Assembly (NCBI GenBank): GCA_018713105.1
Contig: DVFT01000222.1
Span: 1 to 62,396, forward strand
Length of the DNA stretch: 62,396 nt
Origin: Candidatus Limivivens merdigallinarum
GTDB lineage: Bacteria; Bacillota; Clostridia; Lachnospirales; Lachnospiraceae
Direction of reading: 5' to 3'
Shown here: positions 1 to 7,403 of the stretch, piece after piece
Numbering within the stretch: position 1 is the stretch's first letter
Layout of the letters: every line of letters begins with the position of its first letter
Translations under genes and position numbers: made by a program
The notes under the pieces: generated by a model
Seen by the model: the letters and a program-made list of their open reading frames with translations, nothing else
The model's database searches: none
What the model was told of the DNA's origin: nothing

Positions 1-18
1 AGATAATTTTGATTTCTA

Positions 19-24
19 TATAAT
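19..24 (+). promoter_or_regulatory. -10 box upstream of UROD-family gene
   Basis: A perfect TATAAT lies about 45 bases before the first start codon, followed by a strong GAGGAGG ribosome-binding site at 52-58. A -35 box with normal spacing would fall at or before the window edge, so the promoter cannot be confirmed. It would be the start of operon A if real. Confidence 0.45.
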
Positions 25-67
25 GGGGATAAAGACGTATCGGGACAATTGAGAGGAGGAAAAAAAT

Positions 68-1120
68 ATGTTTGAACCGGATTACAGAAACATTTTGGAC
101 AGCGCCTTCAACAAGGAAGCCAGACGCCTTCCTTTGTACGAGCACAATGTATCCTTTGAGAAAATCGGGGAGATCAAAGGCGTGGATATGATGTCACTCT
201 ATCAGGGGGACGAAAGAGACATCCATGAGTTTTTCCGCGTCTATTGCAATTTTTTCAAAGAGTATGGATATGATGTCGTTACCTTCGAGGAGTGCATCGG
301 CACGGTGATGCCCGGAAGCGGAGCTTTGGGAGACAGCCGGGTTGTGCCGGTGATTCAGGATGAGGACGATTTCAACCAGTATCCCTGGAATGAGATACCG
401 GATTACTATTTTGAGAGAAATGCGAAATATTTCCGGGCGCTCAGAGATGAGATGCCGGCGGGAATGAGGGCGATCGGCGGCGTAGGCAACGGAATTTTCG
501 AGTGTGTCCAGGAAGTGACAGGGTTCCAGGGCTTATGCTATATCTCTGCGGACGACGAGGAGCTGTATCAGAATCTGTTTAAAAAGGTCGGTGAGACCAA
601 CCTGAAGATCTGGGAAAGATTCATGAGAGAATTTGGGGATATTTACTGTGTGCTGAGATTCGGGGATGATTTGGGGTACAAGAGCAGCACGATGCTTTCT
701 CCGACTGACGTCAAGGAACTGGTTCTTCCTAAGTATAAACCGATCGTGGATCTGGTACACAGCTATCGGAAGCCGTTCCTGCTCCATTCCTGCGGGAAAA
801 TCTTCGATGTGATGGAAGACCTGATCGAAAAAGTCGGCATCGACGCCAAACATTCCAACGAAGACCAGATCGCGCCTTTCCCTGTATGGGTGGAAAAATA
901 CGGCGACCGGATCGGCAATTTCGGAGGAGTGGATGTGGACATGGTCTGCCATGCCACAAAACAGGAGCTGAAGGAATACATCCTGGATGTGATCAAAAAA
1001 TCAGAGCATCACGGTGGATTTGCCTTTGGAACAGGCAATTCCATTCCTAACTATGTACCTACGGAAGGGTATCTGAATATGATCGAGATTGTCCGTGAAT
1101 ATCGGGGAGACTTTCGCTGA
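68..1120 (+). CDS. Uroporphyrinogen decarboxylase (UROD) superfamily protein
   Basis: A 350-residue cytoplasmic TIM-barrel protein of the UROD/corrinoid-methyltransferase superfamily. It starts after a good GAGGAGG site. The HSCGK motif in the C-terminal half corresponds to the His-x-Cys pair that binds zinc in MtaA/MtbA-type methyltransferases. The third ligand, a cysteine in the late G-C-x-I-P motif of those enzymes, is not there: the equivalent stretch reads GTGNSIP. True HemE is unlikely because no haem genes are nearby. The following genes are a D-lyxose isomerase and an aldose epimerase, with short gaps, so the context is sugar metabolism. UROD-like proteins of this type recur in gut Firmicutes carbohydrate clusters, and their reaction is unknown to me. 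A role in demethylating or rearranging an unusual sugar is only a guess. Confidence 0.8.
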   Translation: MFEPDYRNILDSAFNKEARRLPLYEHNVSFEKIGEIKGVDMMSLYQGDERDIHEFFRVYCNFFKEYGYDVVTFEECIGTVMPGSGALGDSRVVPVIQDEDDFNQYPWNEIPDYYFERNAKYFRALRDEMPAGMRAIGGVGNGIFECVQEVTGFQGLCYISADDEELYQNLFKKVGETNLKIWERFMREFGDIYCVLRFGDDLGYKSSTMLSPTDVKELVLPKYKPIVDLVHSYRKPFLLHSCGKIFDVMEDLIEKVGIDAKHSNEDQIAPFPVWVEKYGDRIGNFGGVDVDMVCHATKQELKEYILDVIKKSEHHGGFAFGTGNSIPNYVPTEGYLNMIEIVREYRGDFR

Positions 1121-1245
1121 AAATTGTGATACAATGAAACTGTTCAGGGTCAGCCCGAAAGTGTTCGGGATTGGCTCGGAACAGCTTTGATAAAAGAAAG
1201 GTCACAAAAAGAATACATAGAAGACCAGAGGAGGAACAAAAAACT

Positions 1246-1923
1246 ATGAAACGTTCAGAAATCAATCAGGCGATCAGACAGATGGAGGCTCTGATCAAGG
1301 AGCATGGCTTTGAAATTCCGCCGTTCTGCAGCTGGACACCGGAAGAGTGGAAGGAAAAAGGGGCAGAATATCAGGAGATCCGCGACAATATGCTGGGATG
1401 GGATATCACGGACTATGGTTTGGGAGATTTTGACAAGGTGGGCTTTGCCCTCATTACCATCCGAAATGGAAACCTGAAGAATCCTAAATACACCAAAACT
1501 TACGCAGAAAAGCTTTTGATGATCAAGGAAGGACAGCATTCCCCCATGCATTTCCACTGGAACAAAATGGAGGATATCATCAACCGGGGCGGAGGAACGG
1601 TCCTGATCAAAGTATATAACTCCACGGAAAATGAAGAGCTGGCAGATACCGATGTAACGGTACACTGTGATGGAAGGGAATTCACGGTTCCGGCTGGAAC
1701 TCAGATTGAGCTGCATCCGGGAGAGAGCATCACAATCTATCCGTACATGTATCATGACTTTGATGTGAAGCCGGGCACTGGGGATGTTCTGTTGGGAGAG
1801 GTGTCCATGTGCAACGATGATGAGAACGACAACCGTTTCTATGAAAACGTAGGACGTTTCCCGGCGATCGAAGAGGATGAGCCGCCCTACCGTCTGCTGT
1901 GCAACGAGTATCCAAAGGCGTAA
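1246..1923 (+). CDS. D-lyxose ketol-isomerase (cupin family)
   Basis: A 225-residue cupin-fold sugar isomerase expected to interconvert D-lyxose with D-xylulose, and D-mannose with D-fructose, in the cytoplasm using a divalent metal. The cupin metal site is visible in the run SPMHFHWNKMEDI (two His and a Glu) and in the later YMYHDF. I chose the ATG at 1246 because an AGAGGAGG site lies 10 bases upstream and the family starts near MKRSEI; an in-frame upstream start at 1171 has no such site. The gene belongs to operon A, between the UROD-like gene and an aldose epimerase, which fits interconversion of a released pentose or hexose. Confidence 0.88.
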   Translation: MKRSEINQAIRQMEALIKEHGFEIPPFCSWTPEEWKEKGAEYQEIRDNMLGWDITDYGLGDFDKVGFALITIRNGNLKNPKYTKTYAEKLLMIKEGQHSPMHFHWNKMEDIINRGGGTVLIKVYNSTENEELADTDVTVHCDGREFTVPAGTQIELHPGESITIYPYMYHDFDVKPGTGDVLLGEVSMCNDDENDNRFYENVGRFPAIEEDEPPYRLLCNEYPKA

Positions 1924-1935
1924 AGAGGGGGCAAT

Positions 1936-2847
1936 ATGGAGAAGACGATTCGAAATGGGCAGTTTGCCGCAAGGATTTCCACCCATGGCGCGGAACTTCA
2001 TTCCATTCAGGACGCAAAGGGCAAGGAATATCTCTGGCAGGGGGATGAGACTACCTGGACCGACCATGCGCCGGTACTCTTCCCTTATATAGGAAGGTTT
2101 ACGGATGGACGCTACTCCTATCAGGGAGCGGATTATTCCATGCAGATCCATGGGCTTGCCATGTATTCTGAGTTTACCGTTACGGAGGAAAGTGATTCCA
2201 GGATTACGTTCGCCTTGGCAGATAACGAAGAAACGAGAAAGCAGTATCCGTTTTCTTTCTGTTTTGAGGTGACCTATGAATGGATTGGAAACCGCCTGGA
2301 GGTTCTGTACCGGGTGAAAAATACCGGGACGGATCCGATGTATTTTGCGGTGGGAGGGCATCCTGGTTTTTGTGTTCCCTTTGAAGAGGGAGAGTGTTTT
2401 GAGGATTACCAGATTGAATTTTCTGACAGCCGAAAGGACGCAGACAGTGGAAAGCAGTGCGGACAAAAGCCCAAGAAAGTGGAATTTTCCGAAGACTGCT
2501 ACGTGCTTCCGGTACAGCCCAAAGAGCCGGAACGTATTGAAAATCCGCTGCCCCTTAAGCATACGCTCTTTGACCATGATGCCATCGTCATGGAGGATGC
2601 GGGAGATACGGTAACGCTGAAATCAAGAAAGAGCGGAAAGTCCATCACCGTACACTTTCCAAAGATGGATTACTTAGGAATCTGGCACTGGCCCAAAGCA
2701 GAGGTTCCCTATGTCTGCCTGGAACCCTGGTCCTCCCTGCCATCGAGAAAGGGCATTGTAGAGGATTTGGAGAAAAAAGAAGACATGCTTAAGGTGTCGG
2801 CAGGCGAGGTCTATGAAAATCTCTGGACCATTGAGCTGGAAGTATGA
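1936..2847 (+). CDS. Aldose 1-epimerase family protein (LacX-like)
   Basis: A 303-residue protein of the galactose-mutarotase superfamily, closest in pattern to the LacX-like branch. It begins with the typical N-terminal strands (isthGAEL, YLWQGD) and carries the VLFPYIGR and QIHGLA segments plus the AVGGHPGF motif, which contains the catalytic-type His. The C-terminal WSSLPSRKG region is also typical. Such enzymes interconvert alpha and beta anomers of free sugars in the cytoplasm. The start follows the lyxose isomerase by 12 bases with an AGAGGGGG site, so the two are co-transcribed. A hairpin 90 bases downstream ends the operon. The exact sugar is not evident. Confidence 0.85.
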   Translation: MEKTIRNGQFAARISTHGAELHSIQDAKGKEYLWQGDETTWTDHAPVLFPYIGRFTDGRYSYQGADYSMQIHGLAMYSEFTVTEESDSRITFALADNEETRKQYPFSFCFEVTYEWIGNRLEVLYRVKNTGTDPMYFAVGGHPGFCVPFEEGECFEDYQIEFSDSRKDADSGKQCGQKPKKVEFSEDCYVLPVQPKEPERIENPLPLKHTLFDHDAIVMEDAGDTVTLKSRKSGKSITVHFPKMDYLGIWHWPKAEVPYVCLEPWSSLPSRKGIVEDLEKKEDMLKVSAGEVYENLWTIELEV

Positions 2848-2936
2848 AGGGAAGCTTGCCAGTAAAAAAGATGCTTTACAAATAGATATCACGATCAAAA
2901 AACATTTCTGTATTTATTATCCTATCAAAAAAACGA

Positions 2937-2996
2937 GTCCGGTGGAAGCTTAAGGTTTTTCTAAAAAGTCTGGTATTCCACCGGACTATCTGTTTT
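2937..2996 (+). terminator. Stem-loop terminator after operon A
   Basis: Perfect 11-base arms GTCCGGTGGAA (2937-2947) and TTCCACCGGAC (2976-2986) enclose a 28-base loop that contains a small inner hairpin. A T-rich tract (tgttttt) follows. The rest of the 320-base gap between operons A and B holds only the promoter described next. Confidence 0.7.
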
Positions 2997-3085
2997 TAGG
3001 GGGGGGCTGTGGCAAACATTGGCATCGATAGCCTCCAGTTTTATTTTTATCTCTCAAAAAAATTTCTGCCCCGGCACGAAAAGAA

Positions 3086-3135
3086 AAAAGTGACTACTTT
3101 CCCCAAAGAAAAGTAACCTTCCCCTATGATAAACT
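3086..3135 (+). promoter_or_regulatory. Activator-type promoter of operon B with two direct repeats
   Basis: Two direct repeats, AAAAGTGACTA (3086-3096) and AAAAGTAACCT (3109-3119), are offset by 23 bp. They are followed by an extended -10, TGA-TAAACT (TAAACT at 3130-3135). There is no recognisable -35. The same repeats with the same offset and the same 21 bp to the -10 occur before operon C at 7300-7349. This is the layout expected for an AraC-family activator bound next to RNA polymerase; the YesN-type regulator at 12460-13986 is the obvious candidate. Confidence 0.65.
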
Positions 3136-3167
3136 GTCTGTAGGATCTGAAAGAGAGGCAGAAGTGT

Positions 3168-4178
3168 ATGTATGGAAAGATCTTGGAAAAAAGATTGATC
3201 ATAGAACAGGATGTGTCAGGGATGTGCCACGCCTCCACGGTGCTGAAAATGCCCGATGGGGAGATCCTGGCAGCCTGGTTTGGAGGAAGCAGGGAAGGAG
3301 CCGGGGATACCGGGATCTACCTGAGCCGCAGAAAAGAGGGGGAGCGTTTTTCGGCTCCTGAGCGGATGGCGGCAAGCGGGGAGGCTCACTGGAATCCTGT
3401 GTTGTTCAGCCCGGATGGGAACACGGTTCTCCTGTATTATAAAGTAGGTATGGAGATTGCTCAGTGGAGAACCTACGTCCGTATTTCAGAAGACGGGGGA
3501 AAGACGTTCGGAGAGGAACGGGAGTTGGTTTTCGGAGACCGGGGTGGCAGGGGACCCGTGAAAAATAAACCATTGAGACTGAGAAACGGCAGGGTTCTGG
3601 CACCGGCTTCCCTGGAACAAGGGGAATGGGTGGCTTTTGTGGACCTGTCGGATGACGGAGGGCGTACCTTTCAGAGAAGCAGCCTGGTCAGGATTCCGGA
3701 TCTTGACGGGGCAAACCAAAGGGGAATCAAGAGCAGCATTCCGGTAAGCCCCCAGTCATTCCAGAACAGAGGTGTGATCCAGCCCGCCTTGTGGGCGGAG
3801 GATGACAGAAATATTCATATGCTGCTTCGGAGCAGCGAAGGAAGAATTTACCGAAGTGATTCCAGAGACGGAGGAAGGAGCTGGACAGATGCAGCGCCTA
3901 CCAGTCTTTTGAACAACAACAGCGGGATCGATGCGGTGAAGCTGGCAGATGGACGGATCGTACTGGCATACAATCCGGTGGGGACAAACTGGGGAGAGCG
4001 TTCTCCGCTTTCTCTGGCTGTGTCAGAGGATGGAGGAAGGGCTTTTCGGCATCTGTGCCATCTGGAGGAAGGACCGGGAGAGTATTCTTATCCGGCAATG
4101 ATCTCGGAAGGGACAACCATCCTCCTGACCTACACTTATCAACGGAAAAATATTGCATTCTGTCGTATCAGACTATGA
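3168..4178 (+). CDS. Sialidase-like BNR beta-propeller protein
   Basis: A 336-residue protein of the BNR/sialidase superfamily. Four Asp-boxes (S-x-D-x-G-x-x-F/W) are visible: SEDGGKTF near residue 107, SDDGGRTF at 161, SRDGGRSW at 232 and SEDGGRAF at 286. The N-terminal CHASTV...PDGEILAAWFGG run is typical of the BNR_2 group. The classical RIP arginine motif of GH33 sialidases is not seen near the N-terminus. There is no signal peptide, so it works inside the cell. It leads an operon with a DapA/NanA-type lyase and a YhcH protein, which points to release of a 2-keto-acid sugar such as sialic acid, Kdo or DHA. Canonical nanE and nanK are absent, so sialic acid itself is not assured. Confidence 0.75.
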   Translation: MYGKILEKRLIIEQDVSGMCHASTVLKMPDGEILAAWFGGSREGAGDTGIYLSRRKEGERFSAPERMAASGEAHWNPVLFSPDGNTVLLYYKVGMEIAQWRTYVRISEDGGKTFGEERELVFGDRGGRGPVKNKPLRLRNGRVLAPASLEQGEWVAFVDLSDDGGRTFQRSSLVRIPDLDGANQRGIKSSIPVSPQSFQNRGVIQPALWAEDDRNIHMLLRSSEGRIYRSDSRDGGRSWTDAAPTSLLNNNSGIDAVKLADGRIVLAYNPVGTNWGERSPLSLAVSEDGGRAFRHLCHLEEGPGEYSYPAMISEGTTILLTYTYQRKNIAFCRIRL

Positions 4179-4197
4179 CGAGGAGGAAAGAAAACGT

Positions 4198-5163
4198 ATG
4201 AGCGCAGCAAAGAAAGTTCTGGTGACAGCAACCAACTACAGCAAGATCTGCCAGAGAGGCAAAGCCATGCTGGAAGAGAAGGGATTTGAAATTCTGGAGA
4301 ATCCCCATGGAAGACCGATGACCTTTGAGGAACTCAAGGAGGTAGTAGGAGACGTCTACGGAGTGGTGGCAGGAGTGGATACCTGGAATGAGGAGGTATT
4401 TGCGCTGGCTCCCAACCTGAAGGTGATCTCCAGATTCGGTGTGGGAGTAGACAATATTGACGTGGAGAAGGCAAAGGAGCGGGGGATCACGGTGACCAAC
4501 TGCAGAGGCGCCAACAGCAATTCCGTTTCCGAACATGCCATGGCGCTTCTCTTGAGCTCTGTCCGGATGATCCCCAGGCTGATGAACAGCACCAGGGAAG
4601 GACAGTGGGAGCGCGCAGTATACCATGAGTTCACAGAGCTCACCATAGGTCTTCTGGGATTCGGGGCGATTGCCAGGATGCTGGCGGAGAAACTGCTGCC
4701 CTTCGGTTCAAAGATCATCGCCTATGACCTCTATCCCAATGAGGCGGAAGCAAAACGGCTGGGAGTAACCATGGTGTCGGAGCAGGAACTCTTTGAGCAG
4801 AGCGATGTGATCTCCATCCATGTGCCGAGCCTTCCGTCCACCTACCATATGATCAATGAGGAGACGATCCGCACCATGAAGGATGGTGTCCATATCATCA
4901 ATACTGCCCGCGGACCGATCATCGATGAAAAAGCGCTCTATGAAGGGCTGAAATCCGGCAAGATCCAGGGGGCTGCCATCGATGTGTATGAGCAGGAACC
5001 GGTGGATCCGAAGAATCCGCTGTTTACCCTGCCTAATTTTATCGGAACGCCGCACACTGCCGCGGAGTCCTATGAGAATTATGACCGCTGCGGAAGGATC
5101 ACCGCCCAGGCGATCATCGACGTTTCCGAGGGACGTAAGCCGGAGAATCTTTTGACCAAGTAA
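4198..5163 (+). CDS. D-isomer-specific 2-hydroxyacid dehydrogenase (phosphoglycerate dehydrogenase-like)
   Basis: A 321-residue NAD-dependent oxidoreductase of the SerA/2-hydroxyacid dehydrogenase family. The Rossmann fold motif is GLLGFGAIA in mid-protein. The catalytic triad is visible as Arg in NTARGPIID, Glu in EQEPVD and His in GTPHTAAE. No ACT domain is present, so it is shorter than regulatory SerA enzymes. I chose the ATG at 4198 with an AGGAGGA site; an in-frame ATG at 4153 lies inside the preceding gene and lacks a site. Position between the sialidase-like and DapA-like genes suggests it reduces or oxidises a keto or hydroxy acid from the imported glycan rather than making serine. 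Confidence 0.85.
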   Translation: MSAAKKVLVTATNYSKICQRGKAMLEEKGFEILENPHGRPMTFEELKEVVGDVYGVVAGVDTWNEEVFALAPNLKVISRFGVGVDNIDVEKAKERGITVTNCRGANSNSVSEHAMALLLSSVRMIPRLMNSTREGQWERAVYHEFTELTIGLLGFGAIARMLAEKLLPFGSKIIAYDLYPNEAEAKRLGVTMVSEQELFEQSDVISIHVPSLPSTYHMINEETIRTMKDGVHIINTARGPIIDEKALYEGLKSGKIQGAAIDVYEQEPVDPKNPLFTLPNFIGTPHTAAESYENYDRCGRITAQAIIDVSEGRKPENLLTK

Positions 5164-5194
5164 TTTAAATGAAAAAATAAAGGAGGAGACTGTT

Positions 5195-6112
5195 ATGCAA
5201 CACACATTTCCAAACGGCGTGTACCCCGTAATGCTGACCCCGTTTACGGAGGACAACAAGGTAGACTATGAGGCTTTGGGCAAACTGGTAGACTGGTACA
5301 TTGAGAAAGGCGTGGCAGGGCTGTTTGCGGACTGCCAGTCCAGCGAGATGTTTTTCCTGTCCCTGGAGGAGCGCGTGGAGATCGGGCGTTTCGTGAAAGA
5401 ACGGGCAGCAGGACGTGTCCCAGTGGTGACCTCCGGCCATATTTCCGATTCCCTGGAAGATCAGGCGAAGGAGCTGACTGCCATCGCAAAGACAGGGGCT
5501 GATGCGGTGATCCTTCTGACCAACCGCCTGGCAAAGGAAGAAGAAAGCGACGAGGTATGGCTGGAAAATCTGAAAAAGCTCCTGGAGATGATTCCGAAGG
5601 ATGTACCCTTGGGCTTTTATGAATGCCCCTATCCCTACAAGAGAATTATCAGCCCGGAACTTCTGAAATGGTGCGCGGACAGCGGCAGGTTTTACTTTAT
5701 CAAGGATACCAGCTGTGACATCGAAAACATGAAGGCAAAGCTTGACGCCATCAAGGGGACCAACCTGAAGCTGTTCAATGCCAACACTTCCACCCTTTTG
5801 GAATCTCTGGAGCTTGGAGGCAGCGGATACAGCGGAGTGATGGCGAACTTCCATCCGGAACTTTATGTGAAGCTGTGCGAGAGCTTCTGGCAGGGAGACG
5901 GTCAGAGCAGGAAGATTGCAGATTTCCTCACCGTGGCGTCTCTGATCGAGAGACAGGTATATCCGGTAAATGCGAAATATTATCAGAAATCCATCGGTAA
6001 TTTCAATTCCATCATGACCAGGACCCGTGATCCCAAGGAGTTGAACGCGACCGGAATTTTGGAAATTCAGCAGCTGGTGCGCTTCACGGAGGCATTTGAG
6101 GCGACGCTGTAA
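5195..6112 (+). CDS. DapA/NanA-family aldolase (class I lyase)
   Basis: A 305-residue TIM-barrel lyase of the dihydrodipicolinate synthase/N-acetylneuraminate lyase family. The Schiff-base lysine is K170 in FYFIKDTS and the partner tyrosine is Y142 in GFYECPYPYKR. The usual GTTGE/GSTGE pyruvate-carboxylate motif is replaced by CQSSE (ADCQSSEMF near residue 50), which marks a distinct subgroup. Such enzymes cleave 2-keto-3-deoxy sugar acids to pyruvate and an aldehyde. The upstream sialidase-like gene and downstream YhcH gene favour a catabolic role over lysine synthesis. The start follows an AAAGGAGGA site. The substrate cannot be read from sequence. Confidence 0.82.
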   Translation: MQHTFPNGVYPVMLTPFTEDNKVDYEALGKLVDWYIEKGVAGLFADCQSSEMFFLSLEERVEIGRFVKERAAGRVPVVTSGHISDSLEDQAKELTAIAKTGADAVILLTNRLAKEEESDEVWLENLKKLLEMIPKDVPLGFYECPYPYKRIISPELLKWCADSGRFYFIKDTSCDIENMKAKLDAIKGTNLKLFNANTSTLLESLELGGSGYSGVMANFHPELYVKLCESFWQGDGQSRKIADFLTVASLIERQVYPVNAKYYQKSIGNFNSIMTRTRDPKELNATGILEIQQLVRFTEAFEATL

Positions 6113-6177
6113 TCCTGATAGGTACGTATCATTGACCGGAGCGATAAGCGATGATATAAACAGACAGGAGGGGGACT

Positions 6178-6618
6178 ATGATCATCGACAAAACGGAAAA
6201 TGCCTGGAGATATCAGGCGCTGCTGCCGCAGATGGCGGAGATCCTGGAGTTCGCCAAGGACGCGGCAAAACGGGAGGCGGGGACGTACCCGTTTCCCTGG
6301 GGAAGGATCATGATCCAGGAAGGGAATACCCGGCATCTGTGCGAGGCAGACTTTGAGGCTCATGACAAATATCTGGATATTCAGTGGATGCTTTCTGGAA
6401 GTGAGCTGGTAGAGTGGGCAAACGTAGGGGAGCTGACGGAGACAATCCCCTACGACAGCCAGGGAGATATCCGGTTCCTGAAAGGAAAAGGAAGTGTCCT
6501 TGAGGTACCTGCAGGCGTTTTCTATCTGGTATACCCGGAGGACGCCCACAAGCCGTGCTGCCACAGGATCCGCCAAGGCAGCTACAAAAAAATGGTGGTA
6601 AAGATCCGGGTTGCGTAA
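6178..6618 (+). CDS. YhcH/YjgK/YiaL (TabA) family protein
   Basis: A 146-residue cupin-like protein of the DUF386 family (YhcH, TabA, EbgC). Typical segments are EAHDKYLDIQ, the PEDAHKPC metal-binding stretch and the C-terminal KMVVKI. Members often sit in sialic-acid or other sugar-acid operons, where YhcH is proposed to act on an anomer or epimer of the sugar. Here it follows the DapA-like lyase by 65 bases with an AGGAGGGG site. The exact reaction is unproven; metal-dependent epimerisation is the usual proposal. Confidence 0.9.
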   Translation: MIIDKTENAWRYQALLPQMAEILEFAKDAAKREAGTYPFPWGRIMIQEGNTRHLCEADFEAHDKYLDIQWMLSGSELVEWANVGELTETIPYDSQGDIRFLKGKGSVLEVPAGVFYLVYPEDAHKPCCHRIRQGSYKKMVVKIRVA

Positions 6619-6630
6619 GGAGGGCAGCAT

Positions 6631-7281
6631 ATGGACAGATTTTTTAACCAGGACAGCCCTCTCTACCGGTTCCTGAACCGTCTGGGAGATCTGATCCTGC
6701 TGAATCTTTTGTTTATCGTGACCAGTATTCCCCTGGTCACGATAGGGGCTTCGCTGTCAGCGCTGTACACCGTGACCTTAAAGGGAGTGCGCAAGGAGGA
6801 TTCCTATATTGTACGGAGCTATTTCGCGGCGTTTAAAGAAAATTTCAAAAAGGCAACCTGCCTTTGGCTGTTGCTGGCGGCAGTATGGCTGGTGCTGGGA
6901 ATCGACGTGTTCGTGATCGCGAAGAGAAACGGCCCGCTGGTATTTATGGGCGGAGTCTTCGGGGTGATCTGGCTTTTGATTACCATCTATGCCTTCGCGC
7001 TCCAGGCGCGGTTTGAGAATTCCGTGCGGAATACCATCCTGAATTCTCTGGTGGCAGGGGTGAAATTTCTGCCCTATACGATCCAGATCCTGGGAATTCT
7101 GGTGTTCTCGCCGATTCTCATGGTGCTGCTGGCTGTCTTTTCCCCTACATTGCTGGGTTGGTTCTGTTCCTTATTCTTGTTCGTAGGATTTTCCGGCGTG
7201 GCTTGGTGTTCGTCTTTTCTTTACAGAAAGGTTTTCGACAGGCTGATGGAATTTGACCAAAGTGCACAGCAGCAAGGGTAA
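6631..7281 (+). CDS. YesL family (DUF624) membrane protein
   Basis: A 216-residue integral membrane protein with about five hydrophobic segments. The N-terminal sequence (RFLNRLGDLILLNLLFIV, then PLVTIGAS) is typical of DUF624/YesL. YesL proteins sit beside YesM/YesN regulators and CUT1 sugar transporters, as here, but have no established activity. It starts 12 bases after the YhcH gene with an AGGAGGGC site and is the last gene of operon B. A sensing or accessory role for the transporter is inferred only from context. Confidence 0.85.
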   Translation: MDRFFNQDSPLYRFLNRLGDLILLNLLFIVTSIPLVTIGASLSALYTVTLKGVRKEDSYIVRSYFAAFKENFKKATCLWLLLAAVWLVLGIDVFVIAKRNGPLVFMGGVFGVIWLLITIYAFALQARFENSVRNTILNSLVAGVKFLPYTIQILGILVFSPILMVLLAVFSPTLLGWFCSLFLFVGFSGVAWCSSFLYRKVFDRLMEFDQSAQQQG

Positions 7282-7299
7282 CAAAAACGAAAAATGAAA

Positions 7300-7349
7300 A
7301 AAAGTGACTAAAACTGATATGGAAAAGTTACTTTTCCACATGCTAGAAT
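7300..7349 (+). promoter_or_regulatory. Activator-type promoter of transporter operon C
   Basis: Direct repeats AAAAGTGACTA (7300-7310) and AAAAGTTACTT (7323-7333) are offset by 23 bp and precede an extended -10, TGC-TAGAAT (7344-7349). The second repeat lies within a perfect 19-bp palindrome, TGGAAAAGTTACTTTTCCA (7320-7338). The spacing from second repeat to -10 is 21 bp, as before operon B. No -35 is evident, as expected for a promoter needing an activator. Confidence 0.7.
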
Positions 7350-7403
7350 AGCATCATCAACGAGAGGGGGACACCCCATCACCAAGAAAAGGAGGATATA
7401 TGT

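Noticed and set aside
68-1120. HemE, haem biosynthesis
   Set aside because: No other haem gene nearby, sugar-operon context, and HxC motif typical of the methyltransferase-like branch.
1255-2577. Long open frame of 440 codons on the minus strand
   Set aside because: It lies wholly opposite the lyxose isomerase and epimerase genes, which have clear families and ribosome sites; no recognisable domain or start signal.
3168-6618. Canonical sialic-acid (nan) catabolic operon
   Set aside because: Sialidase-like, lyase and YhcH genes are present, but NanE, NanK and the classical GH33 arginine motif are not seen, and the lyase has CQSSE. Another keto-acid sugar is as likely.
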